Part shown: positions 18,717-27,234 of the stretch, one piece after another
Position numbering within the stretch: the stretch's first letter is position 1
How the letters are laid out: the number at the start of each line of letters is the position of its first letter
NCBI GenBank assembly: GCA_003506435.1
Contig: DOAQ01000043.1
Coordinates: 1 to 64,000 of the forward strand
Reading direction: 5' to 3'
Length of the DNA stretch: 64,000 nt
Source: Prolixibacteraceae bacterium
GTDB taxonomy: Bacteria > Bacteroidota > Bacteroidia > Bacteroidales > Prolixibacteraceae
Notes under the pieces: generated by a model
What the model was told of the DNA's origin: nothing
The model's input: only the letters and a program-made list of their open reading frames with translations
The model's database searches: none
Made by a program: the position numbers and the translations under genes

Positions 18717-19727
18717 ATGAAAAAACAATCGGGTGGTTCTTTCTCCCCCTCTTTCGGAGGGGGAAAGGGGGAGGCTTCTCACGCCATCGTTATTGACTTA
18801 GGCGGAACAATTATCAAGATAGGTCTCTTGCTTGGAACCCAGCTCATCGACCGCACGGAAGTAGTTGCACAATCGGCTTCCGGATTGAAATCGCAGCTTC
18901 CTGAACTGGAAACCACCATCGATAAAATGCTTTGTACCAATCGGCTATCGGCAAAAGATGTGTTGGGCGTTGGATTTTCGTTTGCCGGGCTGGTCGATTC
19001 TGTGGAAAACCGGATTTTATCAACAAATCAAAAATACGACGATGGACCGGATACTGATCTGGTTGGCTGGGCGATGAGGAGATGGAACTGGCCGCTTTTT
19101 GCCATGAACGATGCCCGCATGGCCTTGCTTGGCGAATGGCAGCATGGGGCAGGGCAGGGGTGTTCCGATCTGGTGATGGTCACTTTGGGCACCGGAATCG
19201 GAACAGCAGTTTTAATTGGAGGTGAGTTGTTGATTGGAAAACATTTCCAGGCCGGAAACCTGGGTGGACACTTTGTTGTGAACCACAAAGGGACGGTATG
19301 TACCTGCGGAAATGTGGGTTGTGTGGAAGCAGAAGCTTCAACCTGGCGGCTGCCTTCGTTGTTGAAAGAGCATCCGGAGTTCTCAAAAAGTCCGATACAT
19401 GATGAAAAAGTTTTGGATTTTAAGGCTCTTTTTCAGTATGCAGAAAAGAACGATCGGGTTGCTGCCGAAGTGCTGGACCATTGCCTTTCGGCGTGGGCTG
19501 CCGGAATCATTACCATGATTCATGCGTTTGATCCGGAAATGATTATACTAAGCGGCGGGCTCATGAAAAGTTCAGCCATTATTTTGCCTGCCCTTCAGAA
19601 AAAAATAGATAGACTGGCCTGGACACCCTGGGGAAAAGTGAAACTGGTTGAAGCTAAATTTCCGGATTCAGCAGCTTTATACGGAGCTGACTGGCTGGTG
19701 CGGTCGAAATTGAAAACTGGGAAATAA
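18717..19727 (+). CDS. ROK-family sugar kinase
   Basis: Cytoplasmic hexokinase of the ROK type. It shows the ATP phosphate-binding motif DLGGTIIKIG (27-36), an N/D catalytic region (MNDARMALLGEW), a second glycine-rich loop VTLGTGIGTAV and the ROK zinc signature with H-x-CxCGNxGCxE (HKGTVCTCGNVGCVEAE). The 336 residues include an odd 21-residue Ser/Gly-rich leader before the domain; it is encoded by a CCCCCTC-TTTCG-GAGGGGG hairpin that looks like inserted intergenic DNA. No other ATG/GTG/TTG lies between it and the domain. The kinase fits between the sugar porter and the mannose-6-phosphate isomerase, so a mannose or glucose kinase role is likely. Confidence 0.9.
   Translation: MKKQSGGSFSPSFGGGKGEASHAIVIDLGGTIIKIGLLLGTQLIDRTEVVAQSASGLKSQLPELETTIDKMLCTNRLSAKDVLGVGFSFAGLVDSVENRILSTNQKYDDGPDTDLVGWAMRRWNWPLFAMNDARMALLGEWQHGAGQGCSDLVMVTLGTGIGTAVLIGGELLIGKHFQAGNLGGHFVVNHKGTVCTCGNVGCVEAEASTWRLPSLLKEHPEFSKSPIHDEKVLDFKALFQYAEKNDRVAAEVLDHCLSAWAAGIITMIHAFDPEMIILSGGLMKSSAIILPALQKKIDRLAWTPWGKVKLVEAKFPDSAALYGADWLVRSKLKTGK
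18745..18763. repeat. G/C-rich hairpin inside the ROK start region
   Basis: CCCCCTC (18745-18751) and GAGGGGG (18757-18763) form a perfect 7-bp helix with a 5-base loop, followed by AAAGGGGGAGG. C-run/G-run hairpins of this kind are usually intergenic in Bacteroidota, yet here the element lies within codons 10-16 of the kinase gene. Confidence 0.75.
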
Positions 19728-19748
19728 CAGAACAGATATATTAGGAAA

Positions 19749-21527
19749 ATGGAGAAAAGTTATTTAAAAAGATCTTCAAAATTCAACAACTTTCCTGTTG
19801 TTGAAATAAAGACGGAGGGATGGAAAGTTGAAAACGAATGGGAAGCTATTTGTGCCCGATTGAACAAAGAAATATCGCTCATAAAAGGAAAGAAAAAACG
19901 GGTGGTCATTGAAACCTATCAGGGAGTGATCCATGAGGAATTAATTACTAATTTGAAAAATGGATTGGATCATACTCATTTTATTCATGCTGAAGAATAC
20001 ATGTTGCCTGAAGATGAGATCAAAAAATTGGTGTTCCCGGATGTGACCAACGACCGGATTTTTGGTTTTTTGACACGTCTGACCATGGGTGCCTTTTTCG
20101 ATACTGAAAAGGTAAAAACTATTCAAAATAAAATAGGAGCAGTAGAAGAAGGAATAATTGTAATTTACGGAAGCGGCGCTGCTCTGTTGTGCCCGGAACC
20201 TGATCTGCTGGTCTATGCTGATATGGCTCGTTGGGAGATACAACTTCGGATGCGTCAGCATTTGGTCGATAACCTGGGAGTTAAAAACCGCGAAACCGCC
20301 GACTGGATGTTACTCTACAAGCAAGGGTTCTTTGTTGACTGGCGTGTGTGTGACCGCTTGAAAAAGCAACTATTCGATCAATGGGATTTTGTGCTGGATA
20401 CCAATAAAGCCGGTCGACCCAAATTGGTAGAGGGAAAGGCGGTTCTCGAAGGATTGAAAATCGCAAGTCAGCGACCATTTAGTGTGGTTCCGTTTTTTGA
20501 TCCCGGGCCATGGGGCGGGCAGTGGATGAAAGAAGTATGTAATCTGGACCCTGAATCACCAAACTATGCGTGGTGTTTCAACTGTGTTCCCGAAGAAAAT
20601 AGTTTGTTGCTGAAATTTGGTGAAGATGTGGTTGAAATTCCTTCTGTCAACTTGGTATTTCGCCATCCGCGCGAATTGCTTGGCGATCCGGTTCACGGAC
20701 GTTTTGGTGATGAATTTCCCATCCGTTTCGACTTCCTCGATACAATGCAAGGCGGCCATCTGAGTTTGCAGGTACATCCGCTTACCGAATACATTCAGGA
20801 AAAATTTGGCATGCATTATACGCAGGACGAAAGTTATTACATGATGGACGCAGAAGATGATGCAATCGTCTATCTCGGACTGAAAGAAGGAGTCTGCCCT
20901 ACTGATATGATGCGTGAGCTGGAAGAAGCCCAGGCCGGTGGCCCTTCGTTCGATGCGGAAAAGCATGTGCAAACCTGGCCGGTAAAGAAACATGATCATG
21001 TGCTGATTCCTGCCGGTACGGTACATTGTTCAGGGAAAAATAGTATGGTACTCGAAATCAGTGCAACCCCGTATATTTTTACCTTTAAACTGTGGGACTG
21101 GGGACGGCTTGGAATGGATGGAAAACCCCGTCCGATCAATATCGAACACGGAAAAAATGTCATTCAATGGGATCGTACAACAGAATGGACACGAAACAAT
21201 CTGGTGAGCCGGATTGAAAAAATTGCAGAAGGCGATGGTTGGTTGGAAGAACGCACCGGGCTGCACGAACGCGAATTTATTGAAACCCGGCGGCATTGGT
21301 TCACGAAAAAAACAGAACACCATACACGGGGAGGAGTTCATGTTATTTGCCTGGTTGAAGGTGACGAAGTGATTGTTGAAAGCCCTTCAAGTGCTTTTGA
21401 CCCATTTGTGGTGCATTATGCTGAAGTATTTATTGTACCGGCTTCGGTTGGGGAATATACCATTCGTCCGTATGGCGCAGGCGCAGGTCAAAAATGTGCA
21501 ACACTGAGAGGACTTGTGAGATTTTAA
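19749..21527 (+). CDS. Class I mannose-6-phosphate isomerase with N-terminal extension
   Basis: Interconverts mannose-6-P and fructose-6-P. The C-terminal 360 residues are a type I phosphomannose isomerase: zinc ligands in LSLQVHPLTEYIQ (Gln, His), a glutamate downstream and a later His in IPAGTVHCSG, then a second cupin half. The N-terminal 230 residues are an extra domain (KKRVVIETYQGV, then IIVIYGSGAALL), resembling a uridine-kinase-like fold without a clear P-loop. The 592-residue two-part form is known from Bacteroidota, but the extra domain has no established role that I can cite. It follows the ROK kinase by 21 bases, in the same operon. Confidence 0.85.
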   Translation: MEKSYLKRSSKFNNFPVVEIKTEGWKVENEWEAICARLNKEISLIKGKKKRVVIETYQGVIHEELITNLKNGLDHTHFIHAEEYMLPEDEIKKLVFPDVTNDRIFGFLTRLTMGAFFDTEKVKTIQNKIGAVEEGIIVIYGSGAALLCPEPDLLVYADMARWEIQLRMRQHLVDNLGVKNRETADWMLLYKQGFFVDWRVCDRLKKQLFDQWDFVLDTNKAGRPKLVEGKAVLEGLKIASQRPFSVVPFFDPGPWGGQWMKEVCNLDPESPNYAWCFNCVPEENSLLLKFGEDVVEIPSVNLVFRHPRELLGDPVHGRFGDEFPIRFDFLDTMQGGHLSLQVHPLTEYIQEKFGMHYTQDESYYMMDAEDDAIVYLGLKEGVCPTDMMRELEEAQAGGPSFDAEKHVQTWPVKKHDHVLIPAGTVHCSGKNSMVLEISATPYIFTFKLWDWGRLGMDGKPRPINIEHGKNVIQWDRTTEWTRNNLVSRIEKIAEGDGWLEERTGLHEREFIETRRHWFTKKTEHHTRGGVHVICLVEGDEVIVESPSSAFDPFVVHYAEVFIVPASVGEYTIRPYGAGAGQKCATLRGLVRF

Positions 21528-21535
21528 ACCTTTGT

Positions 21536-22318
21536 ATGATGGAATTTAATCCCGGATTTGATATAAAACCGACTGTAAACCCGATGGGGTTTCTTTATGG
21601 AAATGATGTATTTGGACCGCAGGTAGAGAACCGCAGGTTGGACGATATTCGCAAAAGTTTGCGCAATCCCGGCTGTGAAGGGCCGGAAACAGTGTATTCC
21701 ATCGCAATGGATGTAGGAAAAAAGGAACATTTGAAACGACTGGAAAAATTACACCTGTTGTTCGGGGTCGTTACTTATGCTGCCGGAAGGCTGGGCGATG
21801 AGCCGGTGCGTAGTCAGGGACACATTCATAAAGTGTCGCCGCTGAGCGGCTGGTCAACTCCAGAGGTTTACGAAATATGGTCGGGCAGGGCTATCATTTA
21901 TATGCAGGAAACGGCAAAAGATAACCCTGGACACTGTTTTGCTGTGGAAGCTGGTCCGGGCGAAGTAGTTGTGGTGCCTCCGTATTGGGCACATGTCACC
22001 GTTAGCGCTGATGCGGAGCAACCGCTTACCTTTGGCGCATGGTGCGATCGCGCTTATGGGTTTCAGTACGATGATGTACGGGCGCACAACGGTCTAGCCT
22101 GGTTTCCGATAATTCAGGAAGACGGAACAATCGGGTGGTTACAAAATCCAGCATACAATGAGGGGGCGTTGCAAATTAAATCACCGTCTGATTATTCATT
22201 GCTGGGTATCGAAAAAGGAAAACCCATTTATACCCAGTTTGAAGAAGATGAATCGCGTTTTTTGTTTGTTCCGCATCCGGCCTTAAAAAGAACGGAGTGG
22301 AAGAGTTTTATTCCGTGA
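21536..22318 (+). CDS. Second cupin-type glucose-6-phosphate isomerase
   Basis: Cupin phosphoglucose isomerase, longer than the one at 16.6 kb (261 residues from the ATG at 21536, eight bases after the preceding stop). Metal-binding pattern: SQGHIHKVSPLSGWSTPEVYE for the first cupin motif and PPYWAHVTVSAD for the second. A C-terminal tail (after GLAWFP) is absent from the shorter paralogue. An upstream in-frame start at 21494 would overlap the mannose-6-phosphate isomerase gene and is less likely. It ends the sugar catabolic cluster. Having two members of the same class in one operon is odd; they may differ in substrate. Confidence 0.85.
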   Translation: MMEFNPGFDIKPTVNPMGFLYGNDVFGPQVENRRLDDIRKSLRNPGCEGPETVYSIAMDVGKKEHLKRLEKLHLLFGVVTYAAGRLGDEPVRSQGHIHKVSPLSGWSTPEVYEIWSGRAIIYMQETAKDNPGHCFAVEAGPGEVVVVPPYWAHVTVSADAEQPLTFGAWCDRAYGFQYDDVRAHNGLAWFPIIQEDGTIGWLQNPAYNEGALQIKSPSDYSLLGIEKGKPIYTQFEEDESRFLFVPHPALKRTEWKSFIP

Positions 22319-22442
22319 CAGTTTTTCACTGCCGCAACTTTCTTCGGTTTCCCTTCCTTTTTTAGGTGATGTGGTTCCGGTGCAACAGGGACGGGTTGGT
22401 TTGTAAAATTTGCATTACCCAACAAAAAACTCCCTGAAAATC

Positions 22443-22473
22443 TTTGAATTATACCGGAATAGTTTTATTTTTG
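22443..22473 (+). promoter_or_regulatory. Consensus Bacteroidota promoter of rpsA
   Basis: TTTG at 22443-22446, a 19-base spacer, and TATTTTTG at 22466-22473: an exact match to the TTTG-N19-21-TAnnTTTG consensus of the Bacteroidota primary sigma factor. Transcription should begin near 22480, leaving a leader of about 45 bases before the rpsA ATG. Confidence 0.8.
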
Positions 22474-22524
22474 CCGCGCATTTTATAAATATAATGTCTA
22501 ACTTATTAATTTTTTGATTATTAC

Positions 22525-24504
22525 ATGACAGAATTACAAAACGAGAACCTTGAACCAAAGGAAGAACTCGAAACACAGGAAACCGCTCTGGTAACCGAAG
22601 AAGTTGTTGCTGAAGAAGCAGAAGTAAAAGAAGAAGCAGTTGCTGAAGAAGTAGCTGTAGATGAGGTTGAAGAAGAAGCTGCTGAAGAGGTAGTTGCTGA
22701 AAAACCTAAAAAAGCAGGCAAAGCAAAAAAAACAGTTGAAGTTGCCGCAGAATTTGACTGGAGCGCATTCGAAAAAGGGGATACCACCAGCGCTGCACAC
22801 ACCGAACTCGAAAACCTTTACAACAAAACCCTGACAACTGTTCAGGAAAAAGAAGTTGTTAACGGAACCGTAATTTCGATGAACAAACGCGAAGTTGTTA
22901 TCGACATCGGTTACAAATCGGACGGTATTGTTAGTTTGAACGAATTCCGCTACAATCCGGAACTGAAAGTGGGCGACAAAGTAGAAATCTACATTGAAAG
23001 CCTTGAAGACATTAAAGGACAGATGATTCTTTCGCACAAAAAAGCACGTGCAATGCAATCGTGGGATCGCGTTAACCTGGCCCTCGACAACGACGAAATC
23101 ATTAAAGGGTACATCAAATGCCGCACAAAAGGTGGTATGATTGTCGATGTATTCGGAATTGAAGCGTTCTTGCCTGGTTCTCAGATCGACGTGAAACCGA
23201 TCCGCGACTATGATGTATTTGTTGGAAAAACCATGGAATTCAAAGTGGTTAAAATCAACCATGAATTCCGTAACGTAGTTGTTTCGCATAAAGCGCTCAT
23301 CGAAGCCGAACTGGAACAACAGAAAAAAGACATCATTTCGAAACTCGAAAAAGGACAGGTACTTGAAGGTACTGTTAAAAATATTACTTCGTACGGTGTA
23401 TTCATCGACCTTGGCGGTGTTGACGGATTGATCCACATCACCGACTTAAGCTGGGGCCGTATTTCGCATCCGAACGAAATCGTTGAATTAGACCAGAAAC
23501 TGAACGTGGTTATCCTCGACTTCGATGATGACAAAAAACGTATCGCCCTTGGTTTGAAACAACTTACTCCTCACCCATGGGATAATTTAAGCGCCGGACT
23601 GAAAGTTGGCGACAGCGTGAAAGGTAAAGTGGTTGTTATGGCCGACTACGGTGCATTTGTTGAAATTGCTCCCGGAGTAGAAGGTTTAATCCACGTTTCT
23701 GAAATGAGCTGGTCGCAGCACCTGCGCAGCGCACAGGACTTCCTGAAAGTGGGAGAAGAAGTAGAAGCACAGATTCTTACATTGGACCGCGACGAGCGTA
23801 AAATGTCGTTGGGTATCAAACAACTTCGTCAGGATCCATGGGGAGACATCGACAACTTGTTTGGCCTTGGAAGCAAACACAAAGCAACGGTTCGCAACTT
23901 CACCAACTTTGGTGTATTTGTTGAAATTCAGGAAGGTGTTGACGGCCTGATCCATATTTCGGATTTGAGCTGGACGAAAAAAATCAAACATCCGTCAGAA
24001 TTTACTTCAATCGGAGCTGAAATTGATGTAGTTGTTCTCGATATCGATAAAGAAAACCGTCGTTTGAGCCTTGGGCACAAACAGTTGGAAGAAAATCCAT
24101 GGGATGTATTCGAAACTATTTTCTCGGTTGATTCAATTCATGAAGGAACAGTAGTTGAGTTGTTCGACAAAGGCGCAACCATTGCTCTTCCATACGGTGT
24201 TGAAGGTTTTGCAACTCCGCGTCACCTTGTGAAAGAAGACGGATCGCAGGCTCAACTGGAAGAAAAATTGGATTTCAAAGTAATCGAATTCTCGAAAGCA
24301 GCAAAACGCATCATCCTTTCACACTCACGTGTGTTCGAAGATGAGAAAAAATCGGAAGAAGCTGCTGCCAAAAAAGTTCAGGCAAAAACAACCAAGAAAG
24401 TTGTAAAACAAGTGAAAGAAAACACGATGGAAAAAACAACTCTTGGCGATATTTCTGAATTAGCAGCTCTGAAATCGCAGATGGAAGCTGACGAGAAAAA
24501 GTAA
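22525..24504 (+). CDS. rpsA: 30S ribosomal protein S1
   Basis: Ribosomal protein S1, which binds mRNA and helps to load it on the 30S subunit. The first 75 residues are very rich in Glu, Ala and Val, followed by a Lys-rich hinge, then six S1 OB-fold repeats from about residue 105 to 610 with recurring GxVxxxxxxGxFVxxxxxxxGLIHxSxxS patterns, and a Lys-rich tail. At 659 residues it is longer than the E. coli protein because of the acidic N-terminus, as in other Bacteroidota. It is preceded by a consensus promoter. Strong A/G codon bias fits a highly expressed gene. Confidence 0.96.
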   Translation: MTELQNENLEPKEELETQETALVTEEVVAEEAEVKEEAVAEEVAVDEVEEEAAEEVVAEKPKKAGKAKKTVEVAAEFDWSAFEKGDTTSAAHTELENLYNKTLTTVQEKEVVNGTVISMNKREVVIDIGYKSDGIVSLNEFRYNPELKVGDKVEIYIESLEDIKGQMILSHKKARAMQSWDRVNLALDNDEIIKGYIKCRTKGGMIVDVFGIEAFLPGSQIDVKPIRDYDVFVGKTMEFKVVKINHEFRNVVVSHKALIEAELEQQKKDIISKLEKGQVLEGTVKNITSYGVFIDLGGVDGLIHITDLSWGRISHPNEIVELDQKLNVVILDFDDDKKRIALGLKQLTPHPWDNLSAGLKVGDSVKGKVVVMADYGAFVEIAPGVEGLIHVSEMSWSQHLRSAQDFLKVGEEVEAQILTLDRDERKMSLGIKQLRQDPWGDIDNLFGLGSKHKATVRNFTNFGVFVEIQEGVDGLIHISDLSWTKKIKHPSEFTSIGAEIDVVVLDIDKENRRLSLGHKQLEENPWDVFETIFSVDSIHEGTVVELFDKGATIALPYGVEGFATPRHLVKEDGSQAQLEEKLDFKVIEFSKAAKRIILSHSRVFEDEKKSEEAAAKKVQAKTTKKVVKQVKENTMEKTTLGDISELAALKSQMEADEKK

Positions 24505-24552
24505 TTTGAAAAAGGGTATGGACAAATCCATAAGAATTTCATAAATTGCATT

Positions 24553-24918
24553 ATGGATTTTGAAATTATAAAACAGGCAGATCACACCAGGGTGAAAGTC
24601 CTTAGCGATAAGCTGGACACCAACAATGCTCCTGATTTGAAATCGGAGCTGGTAGTGACCACCGGGAACGGTGAACGGAACATCATTTTGGATGTCAGTA
24701 AATGTCGCTATTGCGACTCGTCGGGACTGAGCGCTATTTTGGTAGCCAACAGGCTTTGCGAAGATGCCGGCGGAACATTTATACTGACAGGTCTGCAACC
24801 CGATGTGGAACAGATTATCCGCATTTCGATGCTGCATACGGTGCTGAGTATTACCAAAACACCCGAAGAAGCCGAAACGCTGATGAAAGACAGAAGCGAA
24901 CAATTGCCAAACGCATAG
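24553..24918 (+). CDS. STAS-domain anti-sigma-factor antagonist
   Basis: Single STAS domain (121 residues) of the SpoIIAA/RsbV type, with the phosphorylatable serine region in CRYCDSSGLSAIL (Ser56/Ser57). Such proteins bind a switch kinase or anti-sigma factor and are controlled by phosphorylation. No partner kinase is visible nearby. The gene lies 48 bases after rpsA and eight bases before rnz, so it is probably co-transcribed with rnz. The exact pathway in this organism is unknown. Confidence 0.88.
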   Translation: MDFEIIKQADHTRVKVLSDKLDTNNAPDLKSELVVTTGNGERNIILDVSKCRYCDSSGLSAILVANRLCEDAGGTFILTGLQPDVEQIIRISMLHTVLSITKTPEEAETLMKDRSEQLPNA

Positions 24919-24925
24919 TTGCTAA

Positions 24926-25852
24926 ATGTCTTTTGATCTGACCATATTAGGTAGTAATTCAGCGTTACCTACATCAAACAGATATCCAACCGCTCAGGTA
25001 TTAACCGTACCTGGGCGGTTTTTTTTGATTGATTGCGGGGAAGGAACGCAGATGCAACTCCGTAAAAACCGCATTAGCTTATTGAAAATTGATCACATCC
25101 TGATCTCGCATACTCACGGCGATCATATTTTTGGACTCATTGGCTTAATTTCAAGCATGGTTTTACTGGGCCGCAAGAAAGATCTCCATATCTTTTCGCA
25201 TTCCGAACTGCAAAAGTTCATCCAGTTTCAACTGGATTTCTTGTACCAGCAAGAGGCGCCTTTTCGCCTGGTATTTCATCCGCTGAGTTTCAAGTCGCCG
25301 CAAATAATTTATCAGGATAAAAAAGTCAGCATCACCTCTTTTCCTCTGAAACACCGTATTGCAACCTGTGGTTTTATTTTTCAGGAAATAGTCAAATTAC
25401 CCAAGCTGAAAAAAGAAAAACTGGAAGAATACAAAATTCCGATCCGCGACCGGCAAAAAATAAAGGAAGGCTCCGATTTTGTTTTATCCGACGGAAAGAT
25501 TATCCCCAACAGCGAATTGGTAATTCCTGCCAACAAACCGTGCAGTTATGCTTTTTGTAGTGATACAGCCTATCACGAAGAAATTATTGATACTATCAGA
25601 GGAACCGATCTATTGTACCACGAGGCAACATTTGCTGAAGAACATAAAATTTTGGCGGGTGAAACGTTTCATTCAACCGGAAAGCAGGCCGCAACAATTG
25701 CCCAAAAAGCGGGAGTGAAAAAGCTGATTCTTGGTCATTTCTCAGCCCGTTATAAAACCAGTTCAATCATTTTGGAAGAAGCCCGCGAAATTTTTCCTGA
25801 AACGTATGCTGTCGAAGATGGCAATGTATATAAAATAACCGGAGAAGAATAA
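24926..25852 (+). CDS. rnz: Ribonuclease Z (tRNA 3' endonuclease)
   Basis: Metallo-beta-lactamase-fold endonuclease that removes the 3' trailer of tRNA precursors. Zinc motif SHTHGDHIFG (His62, His64, Asp65, His66), a further SDTAYHE (Asp) and a C-terminal GHFSARY (His), all in the RNase Z arrangement; the PxKHR motif is seen as FPLKHRIATCG. The length of 308 is normal. It starts eight bases after the STAS gene and is convergent with mgtE. Confidence 0.95.
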   Translation: MSFDLTILGSNSALPTSNRYPTAQVLTVPGRFFLIDCGEGTQMQLRKNRISLLKIDHILISHTHGDHIFGLIGLISSMVLLGRKKDLHIFSHSELQKFIQFQLDFLYQQEAPFRLVFHPLSFKSPQIIYQDKKVSITSFPLKHRIATCGFIFQEIVKLPKLKKEKLEEYKIPIRDRQKIKEGSDFVLSDGKIIPNSELVIPANKPCSYAFCSDTAYHEEIIDTIRGTDLLYHEATFAEEHKILAGETFHSTGKQAATIAQKAGVKKLILGHFSARYKTSSIILEEAREIFPETYAVEDGNVYKITGEE

Positions 25853-25880
25853 AGAACACATGAAAGACCAAACGCATCTT

Positions 25881-27233
25881 TTAATTGTATAATGCATTCG
25901 AAATCAGCATGTAAATAATCAGTCCGAGAATATCGTTCATGGTGGTGATAAACGGACCGGTTGCTAATGCAGGGTCGATTTTTAATTTATTCAGGACCAA
26001 GGGGATCAGCGTACCAAACGTAGATGCAAAAAGAATGACAATAAACAATGAAAGGCTTACCGACAAGGTCAGGTTCATGCTTTCGTCCCTGAAAAAATTA
26101 TAGTTGAAGATAAGTGTTGAGAAAAGAAGTGCCGTAATCAGTGCAACCGAAAGTTCCTTTAGTAATTTCTGGCTCATTGAGTCGAAATCGCGACTACCGC
26201 TGGCAATGCTCTGTACCACGATTGACGACGATTGTACCCCTACATTTCCGGCCATAGCGGCAATCAAGGGAATGAAAAACGCCACTTCCGGTATTTTTTT
26301 TAGCGATTCCTCGTGTGAACCCAGTACCAGGGCGCCGGTGATTCCTCCCAGCAATCCGATGAACAACCAGGGAATACGAGCCCTGGTGAGCTGCCATACC
26401 TTATCGCCGGATTCCACGTCGCCTACTAACCCCGAAACCATCTGGTAATCTTTTTCCGCTTCTTCGCGAATTACGTCCACCACGTCATCAATGGTGATCC
26501 GGCCTTGTAATCGCCCGAGCTGATCAACAACAGGAAGGGCAACCATGTCGTATCGTTCCATAATCTGGGCAACTTCTTCCTGATCGGCATTTATGCTCAC
26601 GGAATGGACTTCTTCTGTAACCAGATTTTTTATGATGGCCTGGGTTGGTTGCAGTATTAGCTTTTTCAACGAAAGAAGCCCTTTCAGTATAAAATCGTCG
26701 TCAACTACATACACGTAGTAGATTTCATCAATATTCTCGGCTTGTTTGCTGATTTCTTTCAAACAGTTTTGCACGGTCCAGTTTTCGTTCACGGCAACCA
26801 GCTCTTTGGCCATAATCCCCCCGGCGGTATCTTCATCGTAAACCAGCAGATCGGCAATGTCGCTGGCTTGTTCCTTGTCTTTTATTTCCTGAAGAACGGC
26901 TTCCTGCAGATCTTCTTCCATATCGGCAATCACGTCGGCAGCATCGTCCGAGTTCATGTGCTCGATAAAGCGGGAAGCAATAATTTCGGGAGGAAGCGCT
27001 TTCAGGAAACGTTTCCGGTCATCTTCCGGAATTTCAACCAACACATCCGAAGCCTTTTCTTCGTCGAGCAGCATATAGAGGTATTTGGCCTCTTCCAGAT
27101 TCAGCTCTTCCATAATTTCGGCAATATCCGTTGCATGAAGGTCTTCAATCAGGTCAAGTACTTCCTGACCGGAGTTTTCTCCGATAAGCGCAATCAGATT
27201 GTCGATAAATTCCCTGGTAAGTTCTGATTTCAT
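25881..27233 (-). CDS. mgtE: Magnesium transporter MgtE
   Basis: Inner-membrane Mg2+ channel/transporter gated by cytosolic magnesium. N-terminal superhelical MgtE domain (about residues 10-125, IPEDDRKRFLKALPPE), two CBS domains (about 130-255, including DEDTAGGIMA) and five C-terminal helices (about 280-450) with GNVGVQSSSIVVQ and the pore-like P-x-x-TTMNDILG. At 450 residues it is standard. It begins one base after the rsmA stop, so rsmA and mgtE form an operon. Confidence 0.95.
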   Translation of the reverse strand: MKSELTREFIDNLIALIGENSGQEVLDLIEDLHATDIAEIMEELNLEEAKYLYMLLDEEKASDVLVEIPEDDRKRFLKALPPEIIASRFIEHMNSDDAADVIADMEEDLQEAVLQEIKDKEQASDIADLLVYDEDTAGGIMAKELVAVNENWTVQNCLKEISKQAENIDEIYYVYVVDDDFILKGLLSLKKLILQPTQAIIKNLVTEEVHSVSINADQEEVAQIMERYDMVALPVVDQLGRLQGRITIDDVVDVIREEAEKDYQMVSGLVGDVESGDKVWQLTRARIPWLFIGLLGGITGALVLGSHEESLKKIPEVAFFIPLIAAMAGNVGVQSSSIVVQSIASGSRDFDSMSQKLLKELSVALITALLFSTLIFNYNFFRDESMNLTLSVSLSLFIVILFASTFGTLIPLVLNKLKIDPALATGPFITTMNDILGLIIYMLISNALYN

Positions 27234-27234
27234 G

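Noticed and set aside
22534..23436. A 300-codon frame antisense to rpsA, very rich in Phe and Asn
   Set aside because: A shadow produced by the biased codons of the acidic S1 N-terminus.
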